Part shown: one piece after another, positions 7,422 through 14,359 of the stretch
How the letters are laid out: each line of letters starts with the position of its first letter
Numbering within the stretch: position 1 is the first letter of the stretch
The notes under the pieces: generated by a model
Database searches by the model: none
The model's input: the letters and a program-made list of their open reading frames with translations, nothing else
Told to the model about the DNA's origin: nothing
Made by a program: the position numbers and the translations under genes
NCBI GenBank assembly: GCA_035641235.1
Contig: DASQUP010000227.1
Span: forward strand, 1 to 15,984
DNA length: 15,984 bases
Source: DASQUP01 sp035641235
GTDB taxonomy: Bacteria > Actinomycetota > CADDZG01 > WHSQ01
Direction: 5' to 3'

Positions 7422-9353
7422 ATGGCCGCATCCAGATCCAAGCGACTCGAGCGCCCGCCCGCGGGGACCATCCCCGTTCAACCGGGCGTGTACCTGTTCC
7501 GGGACGCCCAGGCCCGGGTGATCTATGTCGGCAAGGCCAAATCGCTACGGAGCCGGCTGTCGAACTATTTCGGGCCGGAGCTGCACCCGCGTACCGAGGC
7601 GATGGTCGAGGCGGCGGCGGACGTCGAGTGGATCGTCACCGACAGCGAAATCGAGGCCCTCCACGTCGAGGTCAACCTCATCAAGGAGCACCGGCCCAGG
7701 TACAACGTCCGCTACCGGGATGACAAAAGCTACCCGTATCTGGCGATCACGCTCAACGAGGAATACCCGCGGGCCCGCGTCATGCGTGGAGCCAAGAAGA
7801 AAGGCGTCAAGTACTACGGTCCGTTCGCACACGCCTACGCCATCCGGGACACACTCGACCTGCTGCTGCGGACCTTCCCGATGCGCACGTGTTCGCAGGG
7901 GGTCTTCGACCGGTGCCGCAGGCGCAACCGTCCGTGCCTGCTGTACGACATCGAGCGGTGCGCCGGACCGTGCGTGGGAGCCGTCGACCCGGATCAGCAC
8001 CGTGCAATCGCCCTCCAGCTGTGCGACTTCCTCGACGGCAACACAAAGCCCGTGGTCGACCGGCTTCAGAGCCAGATGGAGACTGCGTCCGACCGGCAGG
8101 AGTACGAGCTCGCGGCTAAGTTCCGCGATCAGCTCGACAACCTCAGAAAGGCGATCGCCAAGCAGCAGCTCGTGGCCTCGGACAAAGTCGACATCGATGC
8201 CATCGGACTAGTAGAGAACGATCTCGAGGCGGCGGTGCAGGTCTTCTACATCCGTCGAGGGCGCGTCACCGGTCGGAAGGGATACATCGTCGACAAGGTC
8301 GAGGAGCTCGAGACGCCGCAACTGATCGCCCGATTCCTAGAGCGGATCTATGCGACCGACGTCGAGATACCGAAGCAGGTGCTGGTTCCCATGGAACCGG
8401 CCGACAACCAGCTCATCGAGAGCTGGCTTGCAGAGAGGCGAGGGTCGAAGGTGGTCGTGCGGGTTCCAAAGCGCGGCGAGAAGAGGGTACTTCTCGAAAC
8501 CGTGACCGAAAACGCAAAGGGAGCCTTCGAACAGCACCGTCTAAAGAGGGCGGGTGACTTCGCCGCGCGCTCTCGCCAGCTTCGCGAGCTTCAGCAGCAC
8601 ATCGGGATGCCGGACGCGCCGCTCCGGATCGAGTGTTTCGATATCTCCAACACCGGCCCGACGGAGGCGGTCGGCTCCATGGTTGTGTTCGAGGACGGTC
8701 TCCCGAAACGATCCGACTACCGGCGTTTCGCCATCAAGTGGACGGCCGGGCCCGACGACGTGGGAATGATGGGAGAGGTCATTCGGCGCCGGTTCGCCCG
8801 TTTGCTCGAGGAGGAATCCGATCAACGGAATATCGAGGGGCGCCGCAAGTTCTCGTACTCGCCGAACCTCGTTGTCATCGATGGAGGTAAGGGACAACTC
8901 AACCGTGCGGTTGAGGTCATGGACGAGCTCGGGATATCCCGCGTCACCACGGTGTCCCTCGCCAAGAGAATGGAGGAGGTGTTCCTCCCGGACCGGTCCG
9001 ACCCGGTCGTGATCCCGCGTGGCTCGGAGTCCCTGTACCTGTTGCAACAGATCCGGGACGAGGCGCACAGATTCGCGATCACGTATCACAGACAGCGCAG
9101 AGCGAAGAGGATGACGAAGTCGGCCCTGGACGGTATCCCCGGGCTGGGGCCGGTCCGTCGGAAAAAGCTGCTGAAAGTCTTTGGTTCGGTCAAGCGCATG
9201 CGCGAAGCTTCGATGGAGGAGCTGGCCTCGGTCTCGAGCATCCCCAAGGGGGTGGCCGAGAATCTGTACAGATCGCTGCGGGGAGAGGAGACAACTCAGA
9301 CAACTCCGGGGCGGGCGGGCCGCCCCGGGGCCAACGAGAGAGAGGCATCGTGA
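7422..9353 (+). CDS. uvrC: Excinuclease ABC subunit C (UvrC)
   Basis: UvrC makes the dual incisions around DNA lesions in nucleotide excision repair, working with UvrA and UvrB. The 643-residue product has the full set of domains: GIY-YIG nuclease at about 17-98 (GVYLF at 22-26, YVGKAKSLRSR at 35-45); a cysteine-rich section with C157, C172, C180 and C184 matching the Fe-S ligand pattern of E. coli UvrC; a UVR (UvrB-binding) motif at about 215-245; the RNase H-like second nuclease at about 380-560 (ECFDIS, VIDGGKGQ, RDEAHRF, with D407, D487 and H549 as likely catalytic residues); and C-terminal helix-hairpin-helix motifs (GIPGLGPVRRKKLLK). ATG 7422 is chosen because homology begins soon after it; the upstream in-frame codons lie in the hairpin. 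No strong ribosome site or promoter is visible. It overlaps rapZ by 4 bases. Confidence 0.97.
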   Translation: MAASRSKRLERPPAGTIPVQPGVYLFRDAQARVIYVGKAKSLRSRLSNYFGPELHPRTEAMVEAAADVEWIVTDSEIEALHVEVNLIKEHRPRYNVRYRDDKSYPYLAITLNEEYPRARVMRGAKKKGVKYYGPFAHAYAIRDTLDLLLRTFPMRTCSQGVFDRCRRRNRPCLLYDIERCAGPCVGAVDPDQHRAIALQLCDFLDGNTKPVVDRLQSQMETASDRQEYELAAKFRDQLDNLRKAIAKQQLVASDKVDIDAIGLVENDLEAAVQVFYIRRGRVTGRKGYIVDKVEELETPQLIARFLERIYATDVEIPKQVLVPMEPADNQLIESWLAERRGSKVVVRVPKRGEKRVLLETVTENAKGAFEQHRLKRAGDFAARSRQLRELQQHIGMPDAPLRIECFDISNTGPTEAVGSMVVFEDGLPKRSDYRRFAIKWTAGPDDVGMMGEVIRRRFARLLEEESDQRNIEGRRKFSYSPNLVVIDGGKGQLNRAVEVMDELGISRVTTVSLAKRMEEVFLPDRSDPVVIPRGSESLYLLQQIRDEAHRFAITYHRQRRAKRMTKSALDGIPGLGPVRRKKLLKVFGSVKRMREASMEELASVSSIPKGVAENLYRSLRGEETTQTTPGRAGRPGANEREAS

Positions 9354-10246
9354 ACATTCGGCGACGCGCCCGCGAAATAGACGTCACAGTCATCAGTGGC
9401 CTGTCGGGGGCCGGACGGTCGGAAGCCGCGAAAGCATTCGAGGATCTCGGATGGTTCGTGATCGACAACCTTCCGCCCCAGCTCATACAGAAGATGATGT
9501 CTTTGGTCTTCGCTCCGGGAAGCGAGATCACACGCGTAGCACTCGTCATCGACGCCCGCGGCGGGACGTTCTTCAAAGAAGCCACGAAGGCACTCGAAAA
9601 GCTGCGTCGCGACGTGTGCAACTTCCGGCTGTTGTTCCTCGAGGCGTCGGACGAGCTCCTCGTACGTCGTTTCGATGCAACACGTCGCCGCCACCCGCTG
9701 GCGGCAGAAGACCGGGTGGAGGTTGGCATCCAGCGCGAGAGGGAGCTCATGAGACCCCTGCGGGACGGCGCCGATCTCATCATCGACACATCGCAGCTCT
9801 CCGTGCGCAAGCTTCGGGCGAAGATCGCGGCGAGCTTCGAGCAGAGCGGCCCAAGTGAGGGACTGAAGATCACAGTGATCTCGTTCGGCTACAAGTTCGG
9901 ATTGCCCCTCGACTCCGACATGGTGTTCGACGTGCGTTTTCTGCCGAACCCACATTGGGTCGATGAACTGCGACCTCTGCACGGCCTCGACCATCCGGTG
10001 CGCGACTACGTCCTGGCACAAGAAGGTACGAACGACTTCATCGTCCGCACGAAGGACATCATGGCTCTGCTGCTGCCCGGCTTCCAGAACGAGGGCCGTC
10101 ACTACCTAACGGTCGGAGTGGGTTGCACCGGCGGAAGACATCGCTCGGTTGTGCTTGCGGAGGAGATCGGCAACGTCATCCGCGAGCAAGGGTTGTCGGT
10201 CAAGGTCATCCACCGGGACATCGAACGAGAGCCGGCGAAGGCGTGA
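9350..10246 (+). CDS. rapZ: RNase adapter RapZ / P-loop nucleotide-binding protein (YvcJ family)
   Basis: The GTG at 9350 overlaps the uvrC stop (GTGA) and has GAGAGAGG just upstream. The 298-residue product fits the RapZ/YvcJ family. The N-terminal P-loop is GLSGAGRS (17-24), followed by the family pattern DNLPPQL (39-45), VIDARGG (66-72) and LEASDELLVRRF (97-108). The C-terminal domain carries the SFGYKFGLPLDSDMVFDVRFLPNP stretch (177-201, family signature) and GCTGGRHRSV (258-267). In E. coli RapZ directs RNase E to the small RNA GlmZ, tying amino-sugar synthesis to RNA decay. In Gram-positives YvcJ is a nucleotide hydrolase of less clear role, so the RNA-adapter function should not be assumed here. 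The gene sits between uvrC and yvcK, as is common in Actinobacteria. Confidence 0.96.
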   Translation: MNIRRRAREIDVTVISGLSGAGRSEAAKAFEDLGWFVIDNLPPQLIQKMMSLVFAPGSEITRVALVIDARGGTFFKEATKALEKLRRDVCNFRLLFLEASDELLVRRFDATRRRHPLAAEDRVEVGIQRERELMRPLRDGADLIIDTSQLSVRKLRAKIAASFEQSGPSEGLKITVISFGYKFGLPLDSDMVFDVRFLPNPHWVDELRPLHGLDHPVRDYVLAQEGTNDFIVRTKDIMALLLPGFQNEGRHYLTVGVGCTGGRHRSVVLAEEIGNVIREQGLSVKVIHRDIEREPAKA

Positions 10247-11127
10247 GGGTAGTAGGTATTGGTGGCGGCCATGGTTTGGCCGTCACATTGGCCGCGGCCC
10301 GGGCCTTCGCCGACGACGTCGCTGCAGTGGTCACCGTCGCGGACGATGGCGGCTCTTCGGGACGCCTCACTCGTGAACTAGGGATTCCGCCGCCCGGCGA
10401 TATCCGCAACTGCCTCGTCGCGCTGGCGCGCGAGAAGGAACTTGCGGAGCTCTATCAGCATCGCTTCAAGAGCGGTGCGCTGACCGGCCACACCGCGGGG
10501 AACCTCCTGATCGCTGCCCTGACGGAGATGAGGGGTGATTTCGCCGCCGCCGTCGCGGAGGCCGGAAGGCTCCTTCGGTGTGACGGCCGGGTTTATCCGG
10601 CAACCACCGACCTAGTGGAACTCGGCGCCCAGGTGGACGGCGGCCGTCTCCGAGGTCAAGTGGCGGTAATGCACACGAGGGAACGAATTCAGGCCGTCTT
10701 CCTCACGCCCCGCAACCCCGAGGCACACCCGTCCGCAGTCGAGGCGATCGTGGATGCCGATCTCGTCGTTCTCGGGCCGGGAAGTCTGTTTACAAGCCTC
10801 ATCGCAACGCTTTTGGTGCCGGGGATCCGTGAAGCCGTTGGCCAGACGGGGGCGCGGCGAGTGTTTGTGTGCAACACGCGGATGCAGAAAGGGGAGACCG
10901 ACGGTCTCGGAGCCGCGGCCCACGTGGAGGCGCTGATGGCCCACGCCGGACCCTTCGCCGCCGACGCCGTTCTGGTGCAGACGCCGGTCGTAGAACCGGA
11001 TGGAGTTGCAGTCGATCCCGATGCGCTCGCGTTCTCCGGGATCGACGTCGTCACGGCCGACGTGGCGGACAAGAGCGGCGCTCATGATTCGGCGCGCCTC
11101 GCCGACCTTCTGGAGTCACTCGCCTAG
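10243..11127 (+). CDS. yvcK: YvcK/CofD-like protein (gluconeogenesis factor family)
   Basis: The start is GTG 10243, overlapping the rapZ stop as GTGA; the 120 bases of open frame before it belong to rapZ. The 294-residue product has the family landmarks: an N-terminal nucleotide-binding loop GIGGGHGLA (5-13), VADDGGSSGRLT (32-43), PPGDIRN (50-56), TGHTAGNLL (81-89), LGPGSLFTSL (177-186) and VCNTRMQKGET (209-219). The GGGHGL form, rather than GGGTGL, is the one I associate with actinobacterial members. YvcK is needed in Bacillus for growth on gluconeogenic carbon sources and for normal cell-wall synthesis, and binds UDP-sugars. The usual next gene, whiA, is missing; the gene is followed by a 227-base spacer. 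Confidence 0.95.
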   Translation: MRVVGIGGGHGLAVTLAAARAFADDVAAVVTVADDGGSSGRLTRELGIPPPGDIRNCLVALAREKELAELYQHRFKSGALTGHTAGNLLIAALTEMRGDFAAAVAEAGRLLRCDGRVYPATTDLVELGAQVDGGRLRGQVAVMHTRERIQAVFLTPRNPEAHPSAVEAIVDADLVVLGPGSLFTSLIATLLVPGIREAVGQTGARRVFVCNTRMQKGETDGLGAAAHVEALMAHAGPFAADAVLVQTPVVEPDGVAVDPDALAFSGIDVVTADVADKSGAHDSARLADLLESLA

Positions 11128-11308
11128 GCAGAAGCTGTTGTGCCGGAGCCGTGTGAAGGGCCGTGTGAGGAAGCAAGAAAAAGCCGTCGTGCTTGCGGTT
11201 CGCCCACTTCTGCCCCCGACGCTGCGAAAAAAGACGGGGCGATCACGCCGTCCGGATGGCAGGCTCAATACGGGCCGTTCGGCGGACTGAGTGCCTGCGC
11301 CGCATCGT

Positions 11309-11314
11309 TAGGAT
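11309..11314 (+). promoter_or_regulatory. Weak candidate -10 box for the gap operon
   Basis: TAGGAT at 11309-11314 fits the TANNNT form of actinobacterial -10 elements and lies 41 bases before the gap start codon, upstream of the ribosome site. No convincing -35 element is present (the best is GGACTG at 11284-11289, 19 bases away). The position in a spacer before a new operon is the main support. Confidence 0.22.
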
Positions 11315-11342
11315 GGCCTACGGACAACCCACCACCCGACCC

Positions 11343-11350
11343 GGGAGGGA
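11343..11350 (+). promoter_or_regulatory. Ribosome binding site of gap
   Basis: GGGAGGGA ends four bases before the ATG at 11355. It decides the gap start, because the reading frame is open for a further 162 bases upstream with no family similarity. Confidence 0.75.
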
Positions 11351-11354
11351 ATCT

Positions 11355-12362
11355 ATGGCCACCCGCATCGGAATCAACGGCTTCGGTCGCATCGGTCGCA
11401 ACTTCTACCGGGCGCTCCGGAAGATGAACGCCGACCTCGAAGTCGTCGCCGTCAACGACCTCGGCGATGCCAAGACGATGGCGCACCTACTGAAGTACGA
11501 CTCGGTCCTAGGCCGCTTCGACGCAGAGATAAAGGTCAGCGAGGGAGGCTTCACCATCGACGGATCGGAGATCCGCCTCCTCTCTCAGAAAGACCCGGCC
11601 GATTTGCCGTGGAGCGACCTGGGTGTCGACATCGTGATCGAGTCGACGGGCTTCTTCACCAAACGCGCCGATGCCGGCAAACACATCGACGCCGGCGCGA
11701 GGAAAGTAATCATCTCCGCCCCCGCGAAGGAAGAGGACCTGACGGTCGTCTTGGGGGTCAACGAGGACGCGTACGATCCCGCGGCGCACCACATCGTCTC
11801 GAATGCGTCGTGCACCACAAACTGCGTCGTTCCGATGGTCAAGGTGCTCCAGGACAACTGGGGGATCGAGAAGGGCTTCATGACGACCTGTCACGCGTAC
11901 ACGAACGACCAGAAGACGCTGGACTTCCCGCACAAGGACCTCCGAAGAGCACGCGCCGCGGCGATAAACATCATCCCGACATCGACCGGTGCAGCTAAGG
12001 CTGCATCGCTGCCGATGCCCGAGCTCAAGGGGCGACTGGACGGGATCTCGCTGCGAGTGCCTGTGCCGGACGGGTCCGTTACCGACCTCGTGGCGACGCT
12101 CGGCGCCGAGGTGACCACCGAAGACGTCAACAATGCTTACCGTGAGGCGTCCCAGTCCGCGCGGATGAAGGGCATCCTCGAATACACCGAGGACCCGATA
12201 GTTTCGAGTGACATCGTCGGGAACTCGCACTCGTGCGTCTTGGACGGGCTGACCACGATGGCCAACGGCAACTTGGTCAAAGTCCTCGGCTGGTACGACA
12301 ACGAGTGGGGTTACTCGTGCCGCCTGGTCGACCTCGCCGCGCTGGTCGCGTCCAAGCTCTAA
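11355..12362 (+). CDS. gap: Glyceraldehyde-3-phosphate dehydrogenase, type I
   Basis: Converts glyceraldehyde-3-phosphate, phosphate and NAD+ into 1,3-bisphosphoglycerate in glycolysis, and the reverse in gluconeogenesis. The 335-residue product is full length. It has the dinucleotide-binding start GINGFGRIGRN (6-16), acidic D35 after the second strand (typical of NAD+ rather than NADP+ use), the catalytic SNASCTTNC motif with C153, H180 in TTCHAYT, the phosphate-binding TSTGAAK (209-215) and the C-terminal WYDNEWGYS (313-321). ATG 11355 follows a strong ribosome site, and family similarity starts at the second residue. It is the first gene of a gap-pgk-tpiA-apgM operon and is followed by pgk after 30 bases. 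Confidence 0.98.
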   Translation: MATRIGINGFGRIGRNFYRALRKMNADLEVVAVNDLGDAKTMAHLLKYDSVLGRFDAEIKVSEGGFTIDGSEIRLLSQKDPADLPWSDLGVDIVIESTGFFTKRADAGKHIDAGARKVIISAPAKEEDLTVVLGVNEDAYDPAAHHIVSNASCTTNCVVPMVKVLQDNWGIEKGFMTTCHAYTNDQKTLDFPHKDLRRARAAAINIIPTSTGAAKAASLPMPELKGRLDGISLRVPVPDGSVTDLVATLGAEVTTEDVNNAYREASQSARMKGILEYTEDPIVSSDIVGNSHSCVLDGLTTMANGNLVKVLGWYDNEWGYSCRLVDLAALVASKL

Positions 12363-12392
12363 GACGGCCAAGCCCATAATCGAGGAGGACGC

Positions 12393-13595
12393 ATGACCGA
12401 AAGCAGCCTGCCGCGCCTCGACGATCTCGATGTGGACGGCAGACGCGTCATCGTCAGGTGCGATCTGAACGTTCCCCTCAAAGGTGGCGCCATCACCGAC
12501 GACCTTCGCGTCCGGGCATCCATTCCGACCCTCGAGGCGCTCCTCGGACGGGGGGCGCGCCTTGCCGTCTGCTCCCATCTCGGCAGGCCCAAGGGCCAGG
12601 TCATCGACGAACTTCGCCTTGCGCCCGTGGGGGCCAGGCTCGGCGAGCTGTTGGACAGAAACGTCCAGTCGCTCGGCGTGACGATCGGCGAGGAGGCGCA
12701 GAAGGCCTGTGACTCGGATGCGCCGGTCGTGTTGCTCGAGAACCTCAGATTCGATCCCGGAGAGGAAAGGAACGACCCCGAATTCGCCGCGGCTCTGGCG
12801 GCCCTCGGAGGGGCATACGTCAACGATGCCTTCGGATCGTCGCACCGCGCGCACGCATCCGTCGTGGGTGTCCCTGAGCGCCTTCCGGCGGTAGCCGGAT
12901 ACCTCCTTGCCGAAGAGGTCGAGAAGTTGGAGCGCCTTCTGCACGGCCCCGAACACCCCTTTGTCGGCGTGCTCGGCGGGGCAAAGGTCTCCGACAAACT
13001 CGGTGTCATCGCGAACCTGCTCGAGCGGGTGGACGCCATCATCGTCGGAGGGGCCATGGCCTTCACACTCCTCGCGGCACGCGGCACCGACGTGGGCCGC
13101 TCCCGGGTGGAAAGCGATCGCGTCGACGAGGTCCGCGACGTCTTGCAGACCGCGGACGAGCGCGGCGTCGAGGTCCTCCTCCCCACGGATGTGGTCGCGG
13201 CCGATAGTCCCGACGAAGGAGCCGCCCACGACACAGTTCCGCTCGGGCGGATCGGAGACCGAATGGGAGTTGACATCGGTCCCGAGTCGTCGTCGGCGTT
13301 CGCGCAGAAGATCAAGAGCGCGCGCACCGTGTTTTGGAATGGGCCGATGGGCATCTTCGAGATCGCCGAGTATGCCGCCGGGACGGAGGCCGTTGCAGCT
13401 GCCGTTGCGGAGGCAACGAAAGAAGGTGCCTACACCGTCGTGGGAGGAGGGGACTCCGCTGCGGCGCTCAAGCAGCTCGGTATGACCGATTCCGTCTCAC
13501 ACCTGTCAACCGGCGGGGGAGCGTCCTTGGAACTGCTCGAGGGCCGCGACCTTCCCGGGGTTGCGGTGCTCAGGAGGGAGGGCGCAAGCCTATGA
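12393..13595 (+). CDS. pgk: Phosphoglycerate kinase
   Basis: Transfers phosphate from 1,3-bisphosphoglycerate to ADP, giving 3-phosphoglycerate and ATP. The 400-residue product has the complete family pattern: RCDLNVPL (22-29), SHLGRPKG (61-68), LLENLRFDPGEE (114-125), NDAFGSSHRAHAS (144-156), GGAKVSDK (195-202), the nucleotide-site FWNGPMGIFE (314-323) and GGGDSAAA (351-358), and STGGGASLE near the end (372-380). The ATG at 12393 is preceded by GAGGAGGA at 12382-12389, an excellent ribosome site, so the start is secure. The 30-base gap from gap and the 4-base overlap with tpiA support co-transcription. Length and motifs are ordinary for the bacterial enzyme. Confidence 0.98.
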   Translation: MTESSLPRLDDLDVDGRRVIVRCDLNVPLKGGAITDDLRVRASIPTLEALLGRGARLAVCSHLGRPKGQVIDELRLAPVGARLGELLDRNVQSLGVTIGEEAQKACDSDAPVVLLENLRFDPGEERNDPEFAAALAALGGAYVNDAFGSSHRAHASVVGVPERLPAVAGYLLAEEVEKLERLLHGPEHPFVGVLGGAKVSDKLGVIANLLERVDAIIVGGAMAFTLLAARGTDVGRSRVESDRVDEVRDVLQTADERGVEVLLPTDVVAADSPDEGAAHDTVPLGRIGDRMGVDIGPESSSAFAQKIKSARTVFWNGPMGIFEIAEYAAGTEAVAAAVAEATKEGAYTVVGGGDSAAALKQLGMTDSVSHLSTGGGASLELLEGRDLPGVAVLRREGASL

Positions 13596-14359
13596 GAAGG
13601 CCGCTTATCGCGGGCAACTGGAAGATGTACAAGACCCATCTCGAAGCAATGACGCTTGTGCAACAACTCGCGCACGAACTTGCCGGGCACGACTTCGAGC
13701 GAGTTGAGGTTGCCGTCTGTCCGCCGTTCACATCTCTCCGAACGATCCAGACGTTGATCGATTCCGACCGTTACGAGTTCGGCCTTGGTGCTCAGAACAT
13801 GCACGTCGACAAGGAGGGTGCGTTCACCGGCGAGGTGTCGCCTTCGATGCTCAAGGCCCTCGACGTGGACTACGTGATCTTGGGACACTCGGAACGCCGC
13901 GAGCTTTTTGGAGAAACGGACGAGGGCGTAAATGCGAAGGTCAGAGCGGCCTTCGCCACCGAAATGACGCCGATCATGTGCGTGGGGGAAACGGAGTCGG
14001 AGCGAGAGGCAGGGGAGACCGAACCTAAGGTCGAGCGCCAGGTAAAGGCCGGACTCGCTGGTCTGAAGCCGGACGCCGTCCGAAAGATCGTCATTGCCTA
14101 CGAACCGATCTGGGCAATAGGAACCGGCAAAACCGCCACGCCGCAGGACGCGCAGGGCACGATCTCCTTCATCCGCCGGCTTCTCGGAAGCGATTTCGGA
14201 GCCGAGGTGGCCGGCGACACCAGGATCCTGTACGGCGGAAGCGTCAAGGCCGGAAACGCGGCGTCGTTGCTGGGACAAGCGGACATAGACGGGGCGCTAG
14301 TCGGGGGGGCGTCGCTCGACGGCGGGGAGTTCGCAGCAATAGTCAAGGCTGCTAAGTGA
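13592..14359 (+). CDS. tpiA: Triose-phosphate isomerase
   Basis: Interconverts dihydroxyacetone phosphate and glyceraldehyde-3-phosphate. The 255-residue product has the expected TIM-barrel motifs: AGNWKMY with catalytic K11, GAQNMH (66-71), the catalytic histidine in LGHSERR (H99), the catalytic glutamate in AYEPIWAIGTGK (E171) with the mobile loop after it, and the phosphate-binding YGGSV (214-218) and GALVGGASL (234-242). ATG 13592 is chosen because it overlaps the pgk stop (ATGA) and family similarity begins at residue 3; the 86 codons of open frame upstream are inside pgk. AGGAGGGA at 13572-13579 may serve as ribosome site, though it is somewhat far. In many Actinobacteria secG follows tpiA; here apgM follows. 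Confidence 0.98.
   Translation: MRRPLIAGNWKMYKTHLEAMTLVQQLAHELAGHDFERVEVAVCPPFTSLRTIQTLIDSDRYEFGLGAQNMHVDKEGAFTGEVSPSMLKALDVDYVILGHSERRELFGETDEGVNAKVRAAFATEMTPIMCVGETESEREAGETEPKVERQVKAGLAGLKPDAVRKIVIAYEPIWAIGTGKTATPQDAQGTISFIRRLLGSDFGAEVAGDTRILYGGSVKAGNAASLLGQADIDGALVGGASLDGGEFAAIVKAAK

Larger units (their letters stand above)
11128..11354 (+). other. Spacer between yvcK and gap, with inverted and direct repeats; no gene seen
   Basis: I find no credible gene in this 227-base stretch. It carries GGCAGAAG (11127-11134, overlapping the yvcK stop) and its complement CTTCTGCC (11207-11214). Between them, GCAAG near 11173 can pair with CTTGC near 11192. There is a direct repeat of GCCGTGTGA at 11148-11156 and 11160-11168. 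A further hairpin can form from GACGG (11233-11237) and CCGTC (11248-11252). These could be leader or terminator structure. In most Actinobacteria whiA occupies this place, and I see no remnant of it. Confidence 0.5.

Noticed and set aside
11127..11214. Intrinsic terminator after yvcK
   Set aside because: The arms GGCAGAAG/CTTCTGCC are 72 bases apart and no T-run follows, so a standard terminator is not supported; kept only as a structural observation.
11193..11354. N-terminal extension of gap by 54 codons
   Set aside because: The frame is open, but the residues do not resemble the family and a strong ribosome site sits just before ATG 11355.
11140..11427. Possible 95-codon + strand gene between yvcK and gap
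   Set aside because: It runs into gap in another frame, has no ribosome site and a Pro/Ser/Ala-rich composition expected from a shadow. I did not find any similarity to WhiA in it.
11508..13229. Long - strand open frame (573 codons) opposite gap and pgk
   Set aside because: It lies exactly antisense to two genes with unmistakable motifs. Long antisense frames are common in high-GC DNA, and its translation shows no recognisable domain.
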